Part shown: in pieces, positions 18,391-26,924 of the stretch
How the letters are laid out: each line of letters starts with the position of its first letter
Position numbering within the stretch: the stretch's first letter is position 1
From: Mycobacterium sp. 141
Lineage (GTDB): Bacteria > Actinomycetota > Actinomycetes > Mycobacteriales > Mycobacteriaceae
Direction: 5' to 3'
Assembly (NCBI RefSeq): GCF_000382405.1
Contig: NZ_KB908274.1
Coordinates: 24,187 to 88,186, forward strand
DNA: 64,000 nt
Made by a program: the position numbers and the translations under genes
Notes under the pieces: generated by a model
The model's input: the letters and a program-made list of their open reading frames with translations, nothing else
Databases searched by the model: none
What the model was told of the DNA's origin: nothing

Positions 18391-19595
18391 CCGCCGCCAC
18401 CTGTACCGGGTAATTCGGGAGCTTCTATGACCGAGGTCACCGGTAGCTGAGGCCGATCGGCGTGCCCTGGCTGGTCAAGGGCGCCCTGTCGCTGCTGCGG
18501 CACGTCCTGACCGGGCTGCTCTGCGCTGTCACCGCCACTTGTCGAGCCGCCGTGCGCCGAACCGGCCACAGTCGGTTCGGCCGTCGGAGAAACGCTCACG
18601 GTAGGCAGGGTCGTGGTCTGGGTATGCGTCGGCGATGACACCACCGACGAAGGCACCGACGAGACGGCCGAGGACGGCGTCACTTCCTCGCGCGGACTGG
18701 ACGACGGGGCCGCCGTACTCGTCGACGTGACTGGCGACGACGTCGTGGCTGGCGACGACGTGGCTGGCGACGACGTGACCGATGCCGAGGTCTCGGTGGA
18801 TGTCGACGGGGTCGGGGACGACGCATCGGACGACGACGTATCGGACGACGACGTGGTGGTCTCCGCCGGCGTCGACGAACTCGTGCCCGACGGCGTGCTG
18901 GTCGGTGACGTGCTCGTCGGTGCGGACGTATCGGATGTGCTGGACGTGCTGGTCTGCGTCTCAGGTACCTCCGGCAGCACGACCGGCGGAGCGTTGGGCG
19001 GCACCGTCGCGTTGGGATCGCGGTTCTCGACCTTGACCGACAACTGCTGCAACTGATCGACCAACTGCTGCTTGCGCTCGGCGTCGTTGACCGTCGCCAC
19101 CGTGGTGGTGATGGTGCTCAGCTTTTCCTGTGCGGCCTGCCACTGGCCCTGGTCGATGAGCTGCTGGACCTGCGCCAACTCGGCCGAGGCAAGCTCGACC
19201 TTGACGTCCCGGGTGGGCCGGTCGCCGAACATCACGGTGCGCATGCCGTAGAGCGCGTCGCCGGGACCGGCGCCGTAGACGGCCGCGCCGAACCCGCCCA
19301 GGCACAGCACTGCCGCGGCCACCGATCCGACCAACGCCAGCGGCAGCCGCGGCCACCTGCGCGGAGTTCCGCGGTTCAGGGCCGAGATCGCGTCGCGGGT
19401 AGTCACGACACCTGACGTCGGACGCCGTGCCTCGTCGCGCCACCCTGCGAGCAACTGGGCCAGCTCGGCCTCAGCGGAGTCTGTCGCGTACACCGGGTTG
19501 TCGAGCGAAAGCGCCTCGATGAACCGGTCGGTGCGGTTGATCTCGTTCAGTGCGGGATCGCCACCATTGGACGTCCAGCGGCCGAAGTCAGGCAT
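18381..19595 (-). CDS. rsdA: Anti-sigma-D factor RsdA
   Basis: RsdA holds SigD at the membrane; regulated proteolysis releases it. The 404-aa protein has an N-terminal SigD-binding region (NRTDRFIEALS...LLAGWRDEAR), one membrane helix (about 85-108, LPLALVGSVAAAVLCLGGFG), a periplasmic helical segment rich in Gln, and a long Thr/Ser/Pro-rich C-terminal tail built from short TSS/SPAT repeats (about 200-340). ATG 19595 has GGGACG upstream and overlaps the sigD stop by 8 bp, implying translational coupling; GTG 19601 is an alternative. Confidence 0.92.
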   Translation of the reverse strand: MPDFGRWTSNGGDPALNEINRTDRFIEALSLDNPVYATDSAEAELAQLLAGWRDEARRPTSGVVTTRDAISALNRGTPRRWPRLPLALVGSVAAAVLCLGGFGAAVYGAGPGDALYGMRTVMFGDRPTRDVKVELASAELAQVQQLIDQGQWQAAQEKLSTITTTVATVNDAERKQQLVDQLQQLSVKVENRDPNATVPPNAPPVVLPEVPETQTSTSSTSDTSAPTSTSPTSTPSGTSSSTPAETTTSSSDTSSSDASSPTPSTSTETSASVTSSPATSSPATTSSPVTSTSTAAPSSSPREEVTPSSAVSSVPSSVVSSPTHTQTTTLPTVSVSPTAEPTVAGSAHGGSTSGGDSAEQPGQDVPQQRQGALDQPGHADRPQLPVTSVIEAPELPGTGGGGQR

Positions 19596-20166
19596 AGTCA
19601 CGTCCCGTCGCCATGACTTCCGACTTCAGCCGACTCAGCGCCCGGTGCTGGGCCACCCGGACAGCGCCGGCGGTGCTGCCGACGGCTTCTGCGGTCTCCT
19701 CGGCGCTCATGCCGACCACGACCCGCAGGATCAGGATCTCGCGTTGCTTCTCCGGCAGCACCGACAACAGCTTGGCCATCCGCGCCGAGGATTCGGTGTC
19801 GAGAGCCGACTGTTCCGGGCCGGCTTCCAACGAGTAGCGCTCCGGCACCGCATCGGTAGGGTCAGCCCGATTCCGGGCTGCCGCGCGATGCGCGTCGGCA
19901 ACCTTGTGCGCGGCGATGCCATACACAAACGCCAGGAAGGGTCGCCCCTGATCCTTGTAGCGCGGCAGCGCCGTAATGGCGGCCAAGCACACCTCCTGCG
20001 CAACGTCATCCGCTGAAAGACCACTTCGTTCGGTCATGCCGACTCGCGCCCGGACGTACCGAACGATGATCGGCCGGATGATCTCCAGGACTTCCTGAAG
20101 CGCATTCCGATCGCCGGCCACAGCCTCGGCAACGACAGCGTCGAGACGGTCTCCCGAACTTGTCAT
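19588..20166 (-). CDS. sigD: ECF RNA polymerase sigma factor SigD
   Basis: 192-aa ECF sigma factor. Region 2 includes SADDVAQEVCLAAITALPRYKDQGRPFLAFVYGIA. Region 4 has the helix-turn-helix MSAEETAEAVGSTAGAVRVAQHRALSRLK. In M. tuberculosis SigD acts in stationary phase and with the stringent response. The overlap with rsdA ensures co-production of its inhibitor. Confidence 0.96.
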   Translation of the reverse strand: MTSSGDRLDAVVAEAVAGDRNALQEVLEIIRPIIVRYVRARVGMTERSGLSADDVAQEVCLAAITALPRYKDQGRPFLAFVYGIAAHKVADAHRAAARNRADPTDAVPERYSLEAGPEQSALDTESSARMAKLLSVLPEKQREILILRVVVGMSAEETAEAVGSTAGAVRVAQHRALSRLKSEVMATGRDYA

Positions 20167-20256
20167 CGTGGGCGATATCTCCAGCGTTACTCGGCACCGA
20201 CACTCGCAGGCACTTGGTTGAGCTAAACAATAACGATCGGCGGGAGGCGACCGGGA

Positions 20257-21066
20257 TCAGTCGCCGGACCAGGCCCCGCCCCTGCGACGCACTGTATCGG
20301 CGCACCCGCCGCGGATCGTGCCGACTTGCGCAGGTGAGTGGGTCGCGCTGCCGATGTCGGCCAGCAGACACGCCAGCGCCCACCGTAGCGGGATCAGACC
20401 GAATTTCTCGGTGGCCAACAGCGCAGCGTCGGCCACGGCGCGGGCCCGGTCCAACTGCCCGGCGCTGCACAGGGCGGCGGCCAGGACGACATCGGACTTC
20501 ACCGCGTGGCGCGTCGACGGGTAGCCGGCGGCAACCTCGATTCCCCGTTCGGCATGCGCGACCGCCCGGGTGCCGTCGCCGCACATCATGGCCAGCTCGG
20601 CGCTGACCCATGCCAGCCGCACCGCCGGGCGCCCGCTGCAGTCACCCACAACCGAGCGGGCCCGGTCCAGCAACCGAGCCGACGCCGGGAACCGGCCCAC
20701 GCCGAGCGCATCTGCGGCCAAACCGATCAATGCGTCGGCGGGTGCCTCGGGATCGGCGGCGCCATCTCCTCCGCTGTGGGCCCACGCTTGTCCGTCTGCG
20801 TCACGGGCCCGGTCGTGGCCGCCGAGCTGACGCAAGAACGACGCCCGGGTGCTGTGGCTGAGCGACAGCAACGGTCCGGATCCGACGCTGCGGTCGATGA
20901 CGGACAGTTCGGCCAGTGCACTGCCGTAGCGGCCCTGGCCTCCGGCGGCCACGGCGCGCAGCCATCGGTCGCGCGCGGTCGTGGCGCTCGGCAGCGGCCA
21001 GCGTCCCGGATCGTTTCCGAACGCGGCGTTCGCCAGCACGGTTGCTGCGTCGTCGGTGCTGCTCAT
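20257..21066 (-). CDS. TPR-like helical protein (Rv3415c-like)
   Basis: 269 aa, Ala/Arg-rich and predicted all-helical, with repeated pairs such as GRYGSALAELSVIDR, GVGRFPASARLLDRARSV and CSAGQLDRARAVADAALL that resemble degenerate tetratricopeptide repeats. No catalytic motif is seen. It lies upstream of sigD on the same strand (90-base gap) and is divergent from whiB3, as Rv3415c is. A protein-protein interaction role is an inference. Confidence 0.8.
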   Translation of the reverse strand: MSSTDDAATVLANAAFGNDPGRWPLPSATTARDRWLRAVAAGGQGRYGSALAELSVIDRSVGSGPLLSLSHSTRASFLRQLGGHDRARDADGQAWAHSGGDGAADPEAPADALIGLAADALGVGRFPASARLLDRARSVVGDCSGRPAVRLAWVSAELAMMCGDGTRAVAHAERGIEVAAGYPSTRHAVKSDVVLAAALCSAGQLDRARAVADAALLATEKFGLIPLRWALACLLADIGSATHSPAQVGTIRGGCADTVRRRGGAWSGD

Positions 21067-21368
21067 CGGTTTCCGACGCTATCAATGTCCCGCAAATACG
21101 GGGTCCGCGGGAACTGATACCGCCAGGCACAGCTCAAAAGATATTGTGGAATCCGCGGCGGTTAACAATGGATGCACGCAATGTTAATCAATGTCAACCG
21201 GCGTCCCGACGTTATGAATGCCGTGTGCCGTCGTCACCGTTCCGAACTGCACAAACGTCATCACGCCGAGCACGCAGTAACACAGTTTTCGCAGCGCGCA
21301 CATCTCAACGATGAACGTGATGTAAATTCTCGACCTGCGGATATGTCACGAAGCACACGCTCAGACTA

Positions 21369-21398
21369 TTGACGCGAATTAATGAGCGCCCCTAGTTT
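21369..21398 (+). promoter_or_regulatory. Promoter for whiB3
   Basis: TTGACG at 21369-21374 and TAGTTT at 21393-21398 with an 18-bp spacer resemble a housekeeping SigA promoter. It would give an untranslated leader of roughly 90 bases. The whole 430-bp gap from 21067 to 21497 is unusually AT-rich for this genome and holds no other convincing gene. Confidence 0.55.
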
Positions 21399-21497
21399 AT
21401 GTGCACGAGTAGTCATCAGCGACATGTGCTCAGTTCGGTTCCACCAACTCACGCACGCTCACATAATCGGAATGGGCGTGCAGAGAGGGGTTTTCCC

Positions 21498-21788
21498 ATG
21501 CCACAGCCGCAGCAGCTACCCGGACCCAATGCGGATATCTGGGACTGGCAGATGCAGGGACTTTGCCGGGGCGTCGACTCGTCGGTGTTCTTCCACCCCG
21601 ACGGGGAACGCGGCCGGGCCCGCGCCCAGCGCGAACTGCGCGCCAAGGAGATGTGCCGCAGCTGCCCTGTGATCACCCAATGCCGGTCACATGCCCTCGC
21701 CGTCGCCGAGCCCTACGGCATCTGGGGTGGACTCAGCGAGTCCGAACGCGAGCTCCTCCTGAAGCGGGGCATTCGCCGCACAGCCTGA
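21498..21788 (+). CDS. whiB3: WhiB3, iron-sulfur redox-sensing regulator
   Basis: 96-aa Wbl protein. Four cysteines ligate the 4Fe-4S cluster: Cys23, Cys53, Cys56 and Cys62 (GLCRG, MCRSCPVITQC). GIWGGLSESER (74-84) is the characteristic turn, followed by a basic DNA-binding tail (LKRGIRR). WhiB3 responds to NO, O2 and intracellular redox and binds SigA region 4 in M. tuberculosis. ATG 21498 is preceded by AGAGGGG; upstream in-frame starts give an implausible extension. Confidence 0.96.
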   Translation: MPQPQQLPGPNADIWDWQMQGLCRGVDSSVFFHPDGERGRARAQRELRAKEMCRSCPVITQCRSHALAVAEPYGIWGGLSESERELLLKRGIRRTA

Positions 21789-21806
21789 CATCAGCAAACC
21801 CGTCGA

Positions 21807-21850
21807 ACCGACGGTGGTCTTGAGTGATACCGACGGTGGTCTTGAATGAT
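21807..21850 (+). repeat. 22-bp tandem repeat downstream of whiB3
   Basis: Two adjacent copies of ACCGACGGTGGTCTTGA(G/A)TGAT differing at one base, between whiB3 and the OsmC-like gene. A further partial copy (GACGGTGG) follows at about 21861. Role unknown; it could be a regulator site or a simple duplication. Confidence 0.7.
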
Positions 21851-21953
21851 TCGGCATCGTCGACGGTGGGCGGGCCGGCCCAGCGTGCCCCACAATGGGG
21901 CACGATCCGATGTAGCGGTGTGCAATCCGCCCCGCTCGCCGAGGGAGGGTTGC

Positions 21954-22379
21954 ATGACGACCGATGTGACCGTGACAGAAACCGGCTCGAGAACCTATAC
22001 GCAGGAGATCATCGCCGGAAACCACCGACTCACCGCCGACGAACCGCGACCGGTCGGCGACGATGCCGGCCCGAATCCCTACGCCCTGCTGCTGGCCGGC
22101 CTCGGCGCCTGCACCTCGATGACCGTGCGGATGTATGCCAACCGCAAGGGCTGGCCGCTGGAGCGGGTACGGGTGACACTGCGGCATGCCCGCATCCATG
22201 CCAAAGACTGTGTCGACTGCGAGACGCACGTTGGAATGCTCGATCAGATCGACCTCGTCATCGAGTTGACCGGCGACCTCGATGACGACCAGCGGACACG
22301 GCTCATGACCATCGCCGAACGCTGCCCGGTACACCAGACGCTGACCTCTGAGGTACACATCACCACGACCGCAGTGTGA
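21954..22379 (+). CDS. OsmC family protein
   Basis: 141-aa OsmC/Ohr-fold protein. The family reduces organic hydroperoxides using a pair of cysteines; here GLGACTSMTVRMYA and AERCPVHQTL supply both. Extra cysteines occur in KDCVDCETH. ATG 21954 follows GAGGGAGGG at ideal spacing. It lies 165 bases after whiB3 and may share its oxidative-stress context. The substrate is not known. Confidence 0.88.
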   Translation: MTTDVTVTETGSRTYTQEIIAGNHRLTADEPRPVGDDAGPNPYALLLAGLGACTSMTVRMYANRKGWPLERVRVTLRHARIHAKDCVDCETHVGMLDQIDLVIELTGDLDDDQRTRLMTIAERCPVHQTLTSEVHITTTAV

Positions 22380-22382
22380 TCA

Positions 22383-22558
22383 CGGGTCAGCCCGTGACCT
22401 TGAGGTCGTGGCCCGCGCAGAACGCCTTGCCTGAGGCCGCAAGCACCACGACGGGCACCGCCTCATCGGTTGCCAGTACATCAGGCCTCACCCAACGCCG
22501 TGAGCATCGCCTCAGACAGCGCATTGAACGCGGGGGCGCGGTTCAGTGTCAGTGTCAG
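22383..22558 (-). pseudogene. Enoyl-CoA hydratase/isomerase remnant
   Basis: Read on the minus strand, one frame gives TLTLNRAPAFNALSEAMLT and then ALGEA and a stop. Shifting frame at that point continues with DEAVPVVVLAASGKAFCAG and HDLKVTG. Together these match the N-terminal third of crotonase-family proteins (NRPxxxNALS ... GKAFCAGxDLK). A frameshift and missing remainder show a decayed fragment. It begins inside the last codons of the haemophore-like gene. Confidence 0.75.
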
Positions 22559-22917
22559 GGAGTCGCGGGAAGTCCGCAGCGGTTGCGGAAGTCGACCGAG
22601 GGTTGTCTGATCCGCTGAAGATCGTCACGGACTGTGGGATTGGCTTCCAGATAACCCTGAACCTTGTTCCCGATTTGATCTTTGGGTTGCCCCTTGAGAC
22701 CGGTGAAGAAATCGTTGACGGCGGGGTGCTCGGTCAAATAGTTGGAGGTGTCAAAGGTGACACCGGACATGACGCGCGCCAGTTCCGCCGCCGTGCACGG
22801 CGGCGGTACCGGAGGGTCGGCGACGGCGGACGCGGCGCCGAACAGCGCCAGGCCGGCCAGGACACCGGTACCGATCGCAGTGCCGATGGCGCGGTTTGTC
22901 AGACGGATTGGCAACAT
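22555..22917 (-). CDS. Haemophore-related secreted protein (Rv0203-like family)
   Basis: 120 aa. Signal peptide 1-33 ends ASAVADPP. The mature part begins with a Cys (PPCTAAELARVMSGV), has the helical pattern of haemophore-related mycobacterial proteins (YLTEHPAVNDFFTGL, VQGYLEANPTVRDDL), and ends with a second Cys (NRCGLP). Family members bind haem outside the cell; haem binding is inferred here. ATG 22917 follows AAGGAG. It lies 45 bases after the preceding small secreted gene, so the two are likely co-transcribed. Confidence 0.8.
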   Translation of the reverse strand: MLPIRLTNRAIGTAIGTGVLAGLALFGAASAVADPPVPPPCTAAELARVMSGVTFDTSNYLTEHPAVNDFFTGLKGQPKDQIGNKVQGYLEANPTVRDDLQRIRQPSVDFRNRCGLPATP

Positions 22918-22962
22918 ATTGGCTCCTTCAAGCAGCTGGTCGACACTTCACGAGGCGAATCC

Positions 22963-23274
22963 TCAACGTGGGCCGATACCACCACCCCCGCCGGGGCGAC
23001 CTGGACCGCCTGGACCACCCGGCCGCCCTGGGTTCCAAACGATGCCGAGATCCCAGTCGTTGCCGCAGTACCAGTCGTTTTCACAGGGATAGGGAACGAC
23101 CGGCGTGGCAGCTACAGGTCCGCCATCCACACCGCGCACATCTCCCTGCGCGCATACGGTGGCGTAGCCCGAACTCGTGCAGTCGGCCTTCGCTGGCGGC
23201 GCCATGGTGACCACCCCGATCGGCAACATCGCCATCGCCAATCCCAAGACCAGGTAGCGCTGTGTTATCCGCAC
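22963..23274 (-). CDS. Small secreted protein with Gly/Pro-rich tail
   Basis: 103 aa from GTG 23274, preceded by an A-run and AAGGGGA. Signal peptide 1-32 (LGLAMAMLPIGVVTMAPPAKA). The mature part holds four cysteines (ADCTSSG, TVCAQG, YPCEND, WYCGND) and ends in a PGRPGGPGG-type tail. Function not recognised. First gene of a two-gene unit with the haemophore-like protein. Confidence 0.7.
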   Translation of the reverse strand: MRITQRYLVLGLAMAMLPIGVVTMAPPAKADCTSSGYATVCAQGDVRGVDGGPVAATPVVPYPCENDWYCGNDWDLGIVWNPGRPGGPGGPGRPGGGGGIGPR

Positions 23275-23856
23275 GGCCGCATCCCCTTTTTTTTGCAGTA
23301 GGAGGGCTCGATGACCCGAATGCACCGAGGTTATACGGCATTTTCGGCACAGAGACACAAATCGACGCAATCGTAAACTCGGACGGCAATTATGTTCCCC
23401 AACGCAATAAATTCGGCGTAGCAACCCCATACCAAATGAGCCGCGGCGCGGTAGGCGGCGATCGCGGCGTCGGGCCAGCCGGTGGTTCTCGGATCGGCAC
23501 TTGCTCGCGGTTCGATCCGAAAACCTCTCCGGCGACCACCACTCGACGGCACCGAGCAGAGACATCTGACGCGAGACCCGCCCGTCCCTGCCGGTGCTAC
23601 CGCCATGTCCGGGTCGTGAGGTACCGAGCAATGAAAACCGGCCGGTCACACGGCATGTCGCGCCATCTACCCAAGATGGTGAGGTCTTGAGCCCCCAGTT
23701 CTGACGGAGACGTGAATTTTGAGCCGAGACCGACCGGGCTAATGCCTGTTGACAAGATTCAAACGCTGACTGCATATTGGGTTTTGCTGTTGGTTAAGTC
23801 ACGCTCGATCCTCGCTATCAGCAGCTAACACAAAAGCTCGGCGCGGGGAGACGGTC
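23275..23856. other. 582-bp gap without a convincing gene
   Basis: Lies between two divergently transcribed secreted-protein genes and is less GC-rich than its surroundings. Several overlapping open frames exist but none has a signal peptide, a good ribosome-binding site or a recognisable motif. It presumably holds the promoters of both flanking genes. Confidence 0.5.
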
Positions 23857-25446
23857 ATGATCACCACCGGTAGCCAGCGGCTCGCCGCTGCGTCCTTGAT
23901 GACGGCCGCACTCCTGATGAGCACCGTGAATGGTGCGGTTGCCTCCGCAGATCCCGAGTCCGATTCCACCTCAGGTGCGAGTCAGGAGAACTCCAGCAGT
24001 TCGGCCGGTGACGCCGCCGCCAGCGACCGCAACGTCGCGAGCACGGCTGTTACAGGCCCAAGCACCGACAGACCCCGCTCCACACTCTCCGCGCAGACGA
24101 ACACCTCCACCCAAGCGACGGACAACACAAACACCACACCGCCAACCACCAAAGCATCGGCGAATCCACTCAACGCAGACCGCACCGTCACCACCACGAC
24201 GACTTCCGGAACCGGCCCCAACAAACCCCGCTCCACACTCTCCGCGCAGACGAACACCTCCACTCAAACGACGGACAACACAAACACCACACCGCCAACC
24301 ACCAAAGCATCGGCGAATCCACTCAACGCAGACCGCACCGTCACCACCACGACGACTTCCGGAACCGACCCCAACAAACCCCGCTCCACACTCTCCGCGG
24401 CGGCGGACACATTCACGTCATCAGCCTCACCAGGCCCGTCAGACAACTCCGGCCAAGCTGCAGCCGAACCGATAACCGCCATCGAAGGGTTGGAAGCCCT
24501 GCTCGCCGTGGCCGACCGGCAGGTCCCGGCTATTCCACTGTCCATTCCGGCTATTCCATTTTTTCCCATTCCAGCCGTCCCGGCCAACAAGATCACGTCG
24601 AGTGCCGCCTCCGGGAAAGATTCGGCCGCCGTCGTGGCACCGAACGATTCCGAGACCGCCAAATCCGCGCAGCCGTCGACTTCCGTGCAGCCGTCGACCT
24701 CCGCAACGACGGCCACCGTGACGTCTGACGTCGACATTGCCACCACGGCGATCGCTGAGATGGCTGCATCGACCTCGATAGCCGAGATAGTCGCGACGGC
24801 TGCGACAGCGACGGTGCAGTACGCCATCACCTGCCTCATGCAGACATTGGCCACAGCCTCCAATCTCGTCCACGCCATCATGCAGCTGCCGGCAACTATC
24901 CGCGAGATACTCAGCGTCCTGTGGATCGCCCCCAATGTCGAGAGTCACCACGGGCTCTTGTCCACCTCAGACGACGGGCCCTTGTACCTGGCCGCGCTGG
25001 CGAACGTACAGGCTGGTTCGCTAGGCGCTGTCAGCAGCTCCCTGGTGGTCGGTCACAGCGGCACAGAGGTGGACGGCGGGATTGTGCTGTTGGCCTCGTT
25101 GCAGCCGCAGTCGGCCGCACCGGCGCCCGCCAAGGCGACGCCTCCGGATCACTCGGCACTGAGTCTGATCAAGAAGGCGATCACTGCCGTTGCGGTGTCG
25201 GTGTCGATATGGGCGCTGGTGTATGCGGCATTGCCAGGTCTGGGCGGCTTCCTGTCCTTTGGGGCAATCGGCGTGCGGATCGGCTATCGCCAGTCCAGCG
25301 CCGGAATCGCCTTGCGCAGCCCGGAATTGGCGCGTTTCGCGCGACCCGGGCCTATCGGCGTCGTACGTACTGGATCATTGGTTTCCGTTCATGTCCGCAC
25401 CGCGGCTGTCGACCACGCGGTCCGGTACCTCCAACGCATCGCCTAG
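23857..25446 (+). CDS. Exported Thr/Ser-rich repeat protein
   Basis: 529 aa, not recognised. Signal peptide 1-32 (LMSTVNGAVASADP) after a good GGGGAGA. Residues about 73-185 contain two 51-residue repeats plus a partial third, each opening RSTLSAQTNTSTQ and rich in Thr, Asn and Pro. A linker with the AIPLSIPAIPFFPIPAVP stretch and an Ala/Thr helical region (280-360) follow. The C-terminus has a likely membrane helix (SVSIWALVYAALPGLGGFLS) and a basic tail. It is probably a cell-surface protein with a stalk. Its 3' end is 23 bases from the convergent flavin oxidase. Confidence 0.7.
   Translation: MITTGSQRLAAASLMTAALLMSTVNGAVASADPESDSTSGASQENSSSSAGDAAASDRNVASTAVTGPSTDRPRSTLSAQTNTSTQATDNTNTTPPTTKASANPLNADRTVTTTTTSGTGPNKPRSTLSAQTNTSTQTTDNTNTTPPTTKASANPLNADRTVTTTTTSGTDPNKPRSTLSAAADTFTSSASPGPSDNSGQAAAEPITAIEGLEALLAVADRQVPAIPLSIPAIPFFPIPAVPANKITSSAASGKDSAAVVAPNDSETAKSAQPSTSVQPSTSATTATVTSDVDIATTAIAEMAASTSIAEIVATAATATVQYAITCLMQTLATASNLVHAIMQLPATIREILSVLWIAPNVESHHGLLSTSDDGPLYLAALANVQAGSLGAVSSSLVVGHSGTEVDGGIVLLASLQPQSAAPAPAKATPPDHSALSLIKKAITAVAVSVSIWALVYAALPGLGGFLSFGAIGVRIGYRQSSAGIALRSPELARFARPGPIGVVRTGSLVSVHVRTAAVDHAVRYLQRIA
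24073..24396 (+). repeat. 153-bp coding tandem repeat
   Basis: Unit starts at 24073, 24226 and 24379, spaced exactly 153 bp (51 codons); the third is only a short partial. The two full units are nearly identical at DNA level, indicating recent duplication or homogenisation. Confidence 0.85.
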
Positions 25447-25469
25447 CGGACCGACCGCATGACGTCGCA

Positions 25470-26924
25470 TCAGAAGTTCAGGCCCGAGAACATCACCCGC
25501 CCCGGGTCGTATTTCTGCCGGACAGCGGCCAGCCGGGAGAGGTTGGCGCCGAAATACCGTGACGCAGGCTGGTTCGCCTCGAGATAGTTCACGTAGCCGC
25601 CGACCGAATACGGTGCCACCGCTTGGTGAGCCGTACCGAGCCAGCCGGCCGCTGCCGCCGGCGAGCCTGAGGTCTCCACATACCACTGGACCAGAGCCGA
25701 CTGCCTTCGCCACGGGAAAGCGGTGTCTCCCGGCCCTATGGTGGCCAGAGCACCGTCGAGCGCATGCATGATCACCAACGGGCGCCCGGCCCCATCGGGA
25801 AAAGCCTTGAACGCCGCGGCGATTCCCTGGGCCGCAGCCGGGGTGATCGAGGGAAAAACGTCGGATCCGCCGACGTAGCCCAGCGGCGACGGGTTGAGGT
25901 TGTTGACGGCCAGGTATTGCACCAGGTCCAGGTAATTGAACCTGTGTTTCTCCACCCCGATGGGTTGCAGCCCGACCGCTTTGGTGACGGCGGCCGCCGC
26001 GGCGTCACCGGCGCCGGCCGGACAGGTGGCCAGGATGCGACAGTGCGCTCCACCCGGGTCGGTGATGGTGTCGGCCAGGGCCCAGCTGCTGCGGTCGGCG
26101 GTACGTAGCCAGTTCTGCCACCCGACCAGAACCTGTGCGAAAGACTCCAGCGGGAAATGGAGACTCACGGCATCCACCTCGCTGGTGGGAAACGTGGTGA
26201 AGGTCAGCGCTGTCGTCACCCCGAAATTGCCACCGCCCCCGCCCTTTAGCGCCCAGAACAAATCGGGGTGCTCGTTGGCCGATGCGGTGACAGCCGCGCC
26301 GCCGGGCAGCACCACCGTCGCCGAAACCAATTGATCACACATCAGGCCCGCGTGCCGCGATTGCGCACCCAACCCGCCACCCAAAGCGTGCCCGGCCACG
26401 CCGACCGTCGGGCAGGTCCCCGTCGGGATCCCCCTGCCAGCTGAGGCCAGGGCCTGGTGGATCGTGTACAGACCGGTCGCCGGCGTCACCGTGACATACC
26501 CGGTGGCGGCGTCGTAGTTGACACCACCTGGCAGCTGACGCAGGTCCAGGATCATGGCGCCGGTCGCGGTCGACGCGCCCACATACGAATGCCCGCCGCC
26601 CCGTGGAGCAACCTTGAGGTTGTGGGCAGCAGCGAAGGCCATCGCCTTTTGCACCTCTACCGCCGAGGTCGGGATGACGACCGCCGCCGGTACGAAATCG
26701 TTGAAGTTGGTGTTGAAAACCGCTTTGGCCGAGTCGAATTGCGCGTTATTCGGCAAAATCACCGGATCGTTGATGGCTGCAGAGAGGCCCTCCCAGCCGG
26801 AGGTGCTGGGCTCGGCACCTGCCCGGTTCGACCCGAACACCGCTCCGGCAGCCAATGCCCCCACGGCGCCCCGCAGGAATGTTTGACGCGGGATCCGACG
26901 CGGCGACTCCCGCGGTACCGTCAT
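25470..26924 (-). CDS. Secreted FAD-linked oxidase, berberine-bridge-enzyme type
   Basis: 484 aa. A Tat-like leader (SPRRIPRQTFLRGAVGAL) ends near residue 36. The PCMH-type FAD domain contains GGGHSYVG with His112 and TGTCPTVGVAGHALGGG with Cys171, the two residues that attach FAD covalently in bicovalent BBE-family oxidases. The C-terminus has the BBE motif (VNYLEANQPASRYFGANLSR, then KYDPGRVMFSG). Family substrates include sugars and alkaloids; the substrate here is unknown. The leader lacks a strict RR-x-F-L motif, so Tat export is probable but not certain. Confidence 0.87.
   Translation of the reverse strand: MTVPRESPRRIPRQTFLRGAVGALAAGAVFGSNRAGAEPSTSGWEGLSAAINDPVILPNNAQFDSAKAVFNTNFNDFVPAAVVIPTSAVEVQKAMAFAAAHNLKVAPRGGGHSYVGASTATGAMILDLRQLPGGVNYDAATGYVTVTPATGLYTIHQALASAGRGIPTGTCPTVGVAGHALGGGLGAQSRHAGLMCDQLVSATVVLPGGAAVTASANEHPDLFWALKGGGGGNFGVTTALTFTTFPTSEVDAVSLHFPLESFAQVLVGWQNWLRTADRSSWALADTITDPGGAHCRILATCPAGAGDAAAAAVTKAVGLQPIGVEKHRFNYLDLVQYLAVNNLNPSPLGYVGGSDVFPSITPAAAQGIAAAFKAFPDGAGRPLVIMHALDGALATIGPGDTAFPWRRQSALVQWYVETSGSPAAAAGWLGTAHQAVAPYSVGGYVNYLEANQPASRYFGANLSRLAAVRQKYDPGRVMFSGLNF

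Noticed and set aside
18613..19056. Plus-strand Asp/Val-rich frame with GDDV repeats
   Set aside because: Antisense of the Ser/Thr-rich RsdA tail; the repeats are simply the complement of TSS codons.
22380..22397. TCACGGG hairpin just after the OsmC-like stop as a terminator
   Set aside because: Only a 7-bp stem with no U-run, and it lies in the crotonase remnant; too weak to call.
23275..23775. Extension of the small secreted protein to 270 codons
   Set aside because: The signal peptide begins at GTG 23274 with a good upstream purine-rich site; the extension has no signal or motif.
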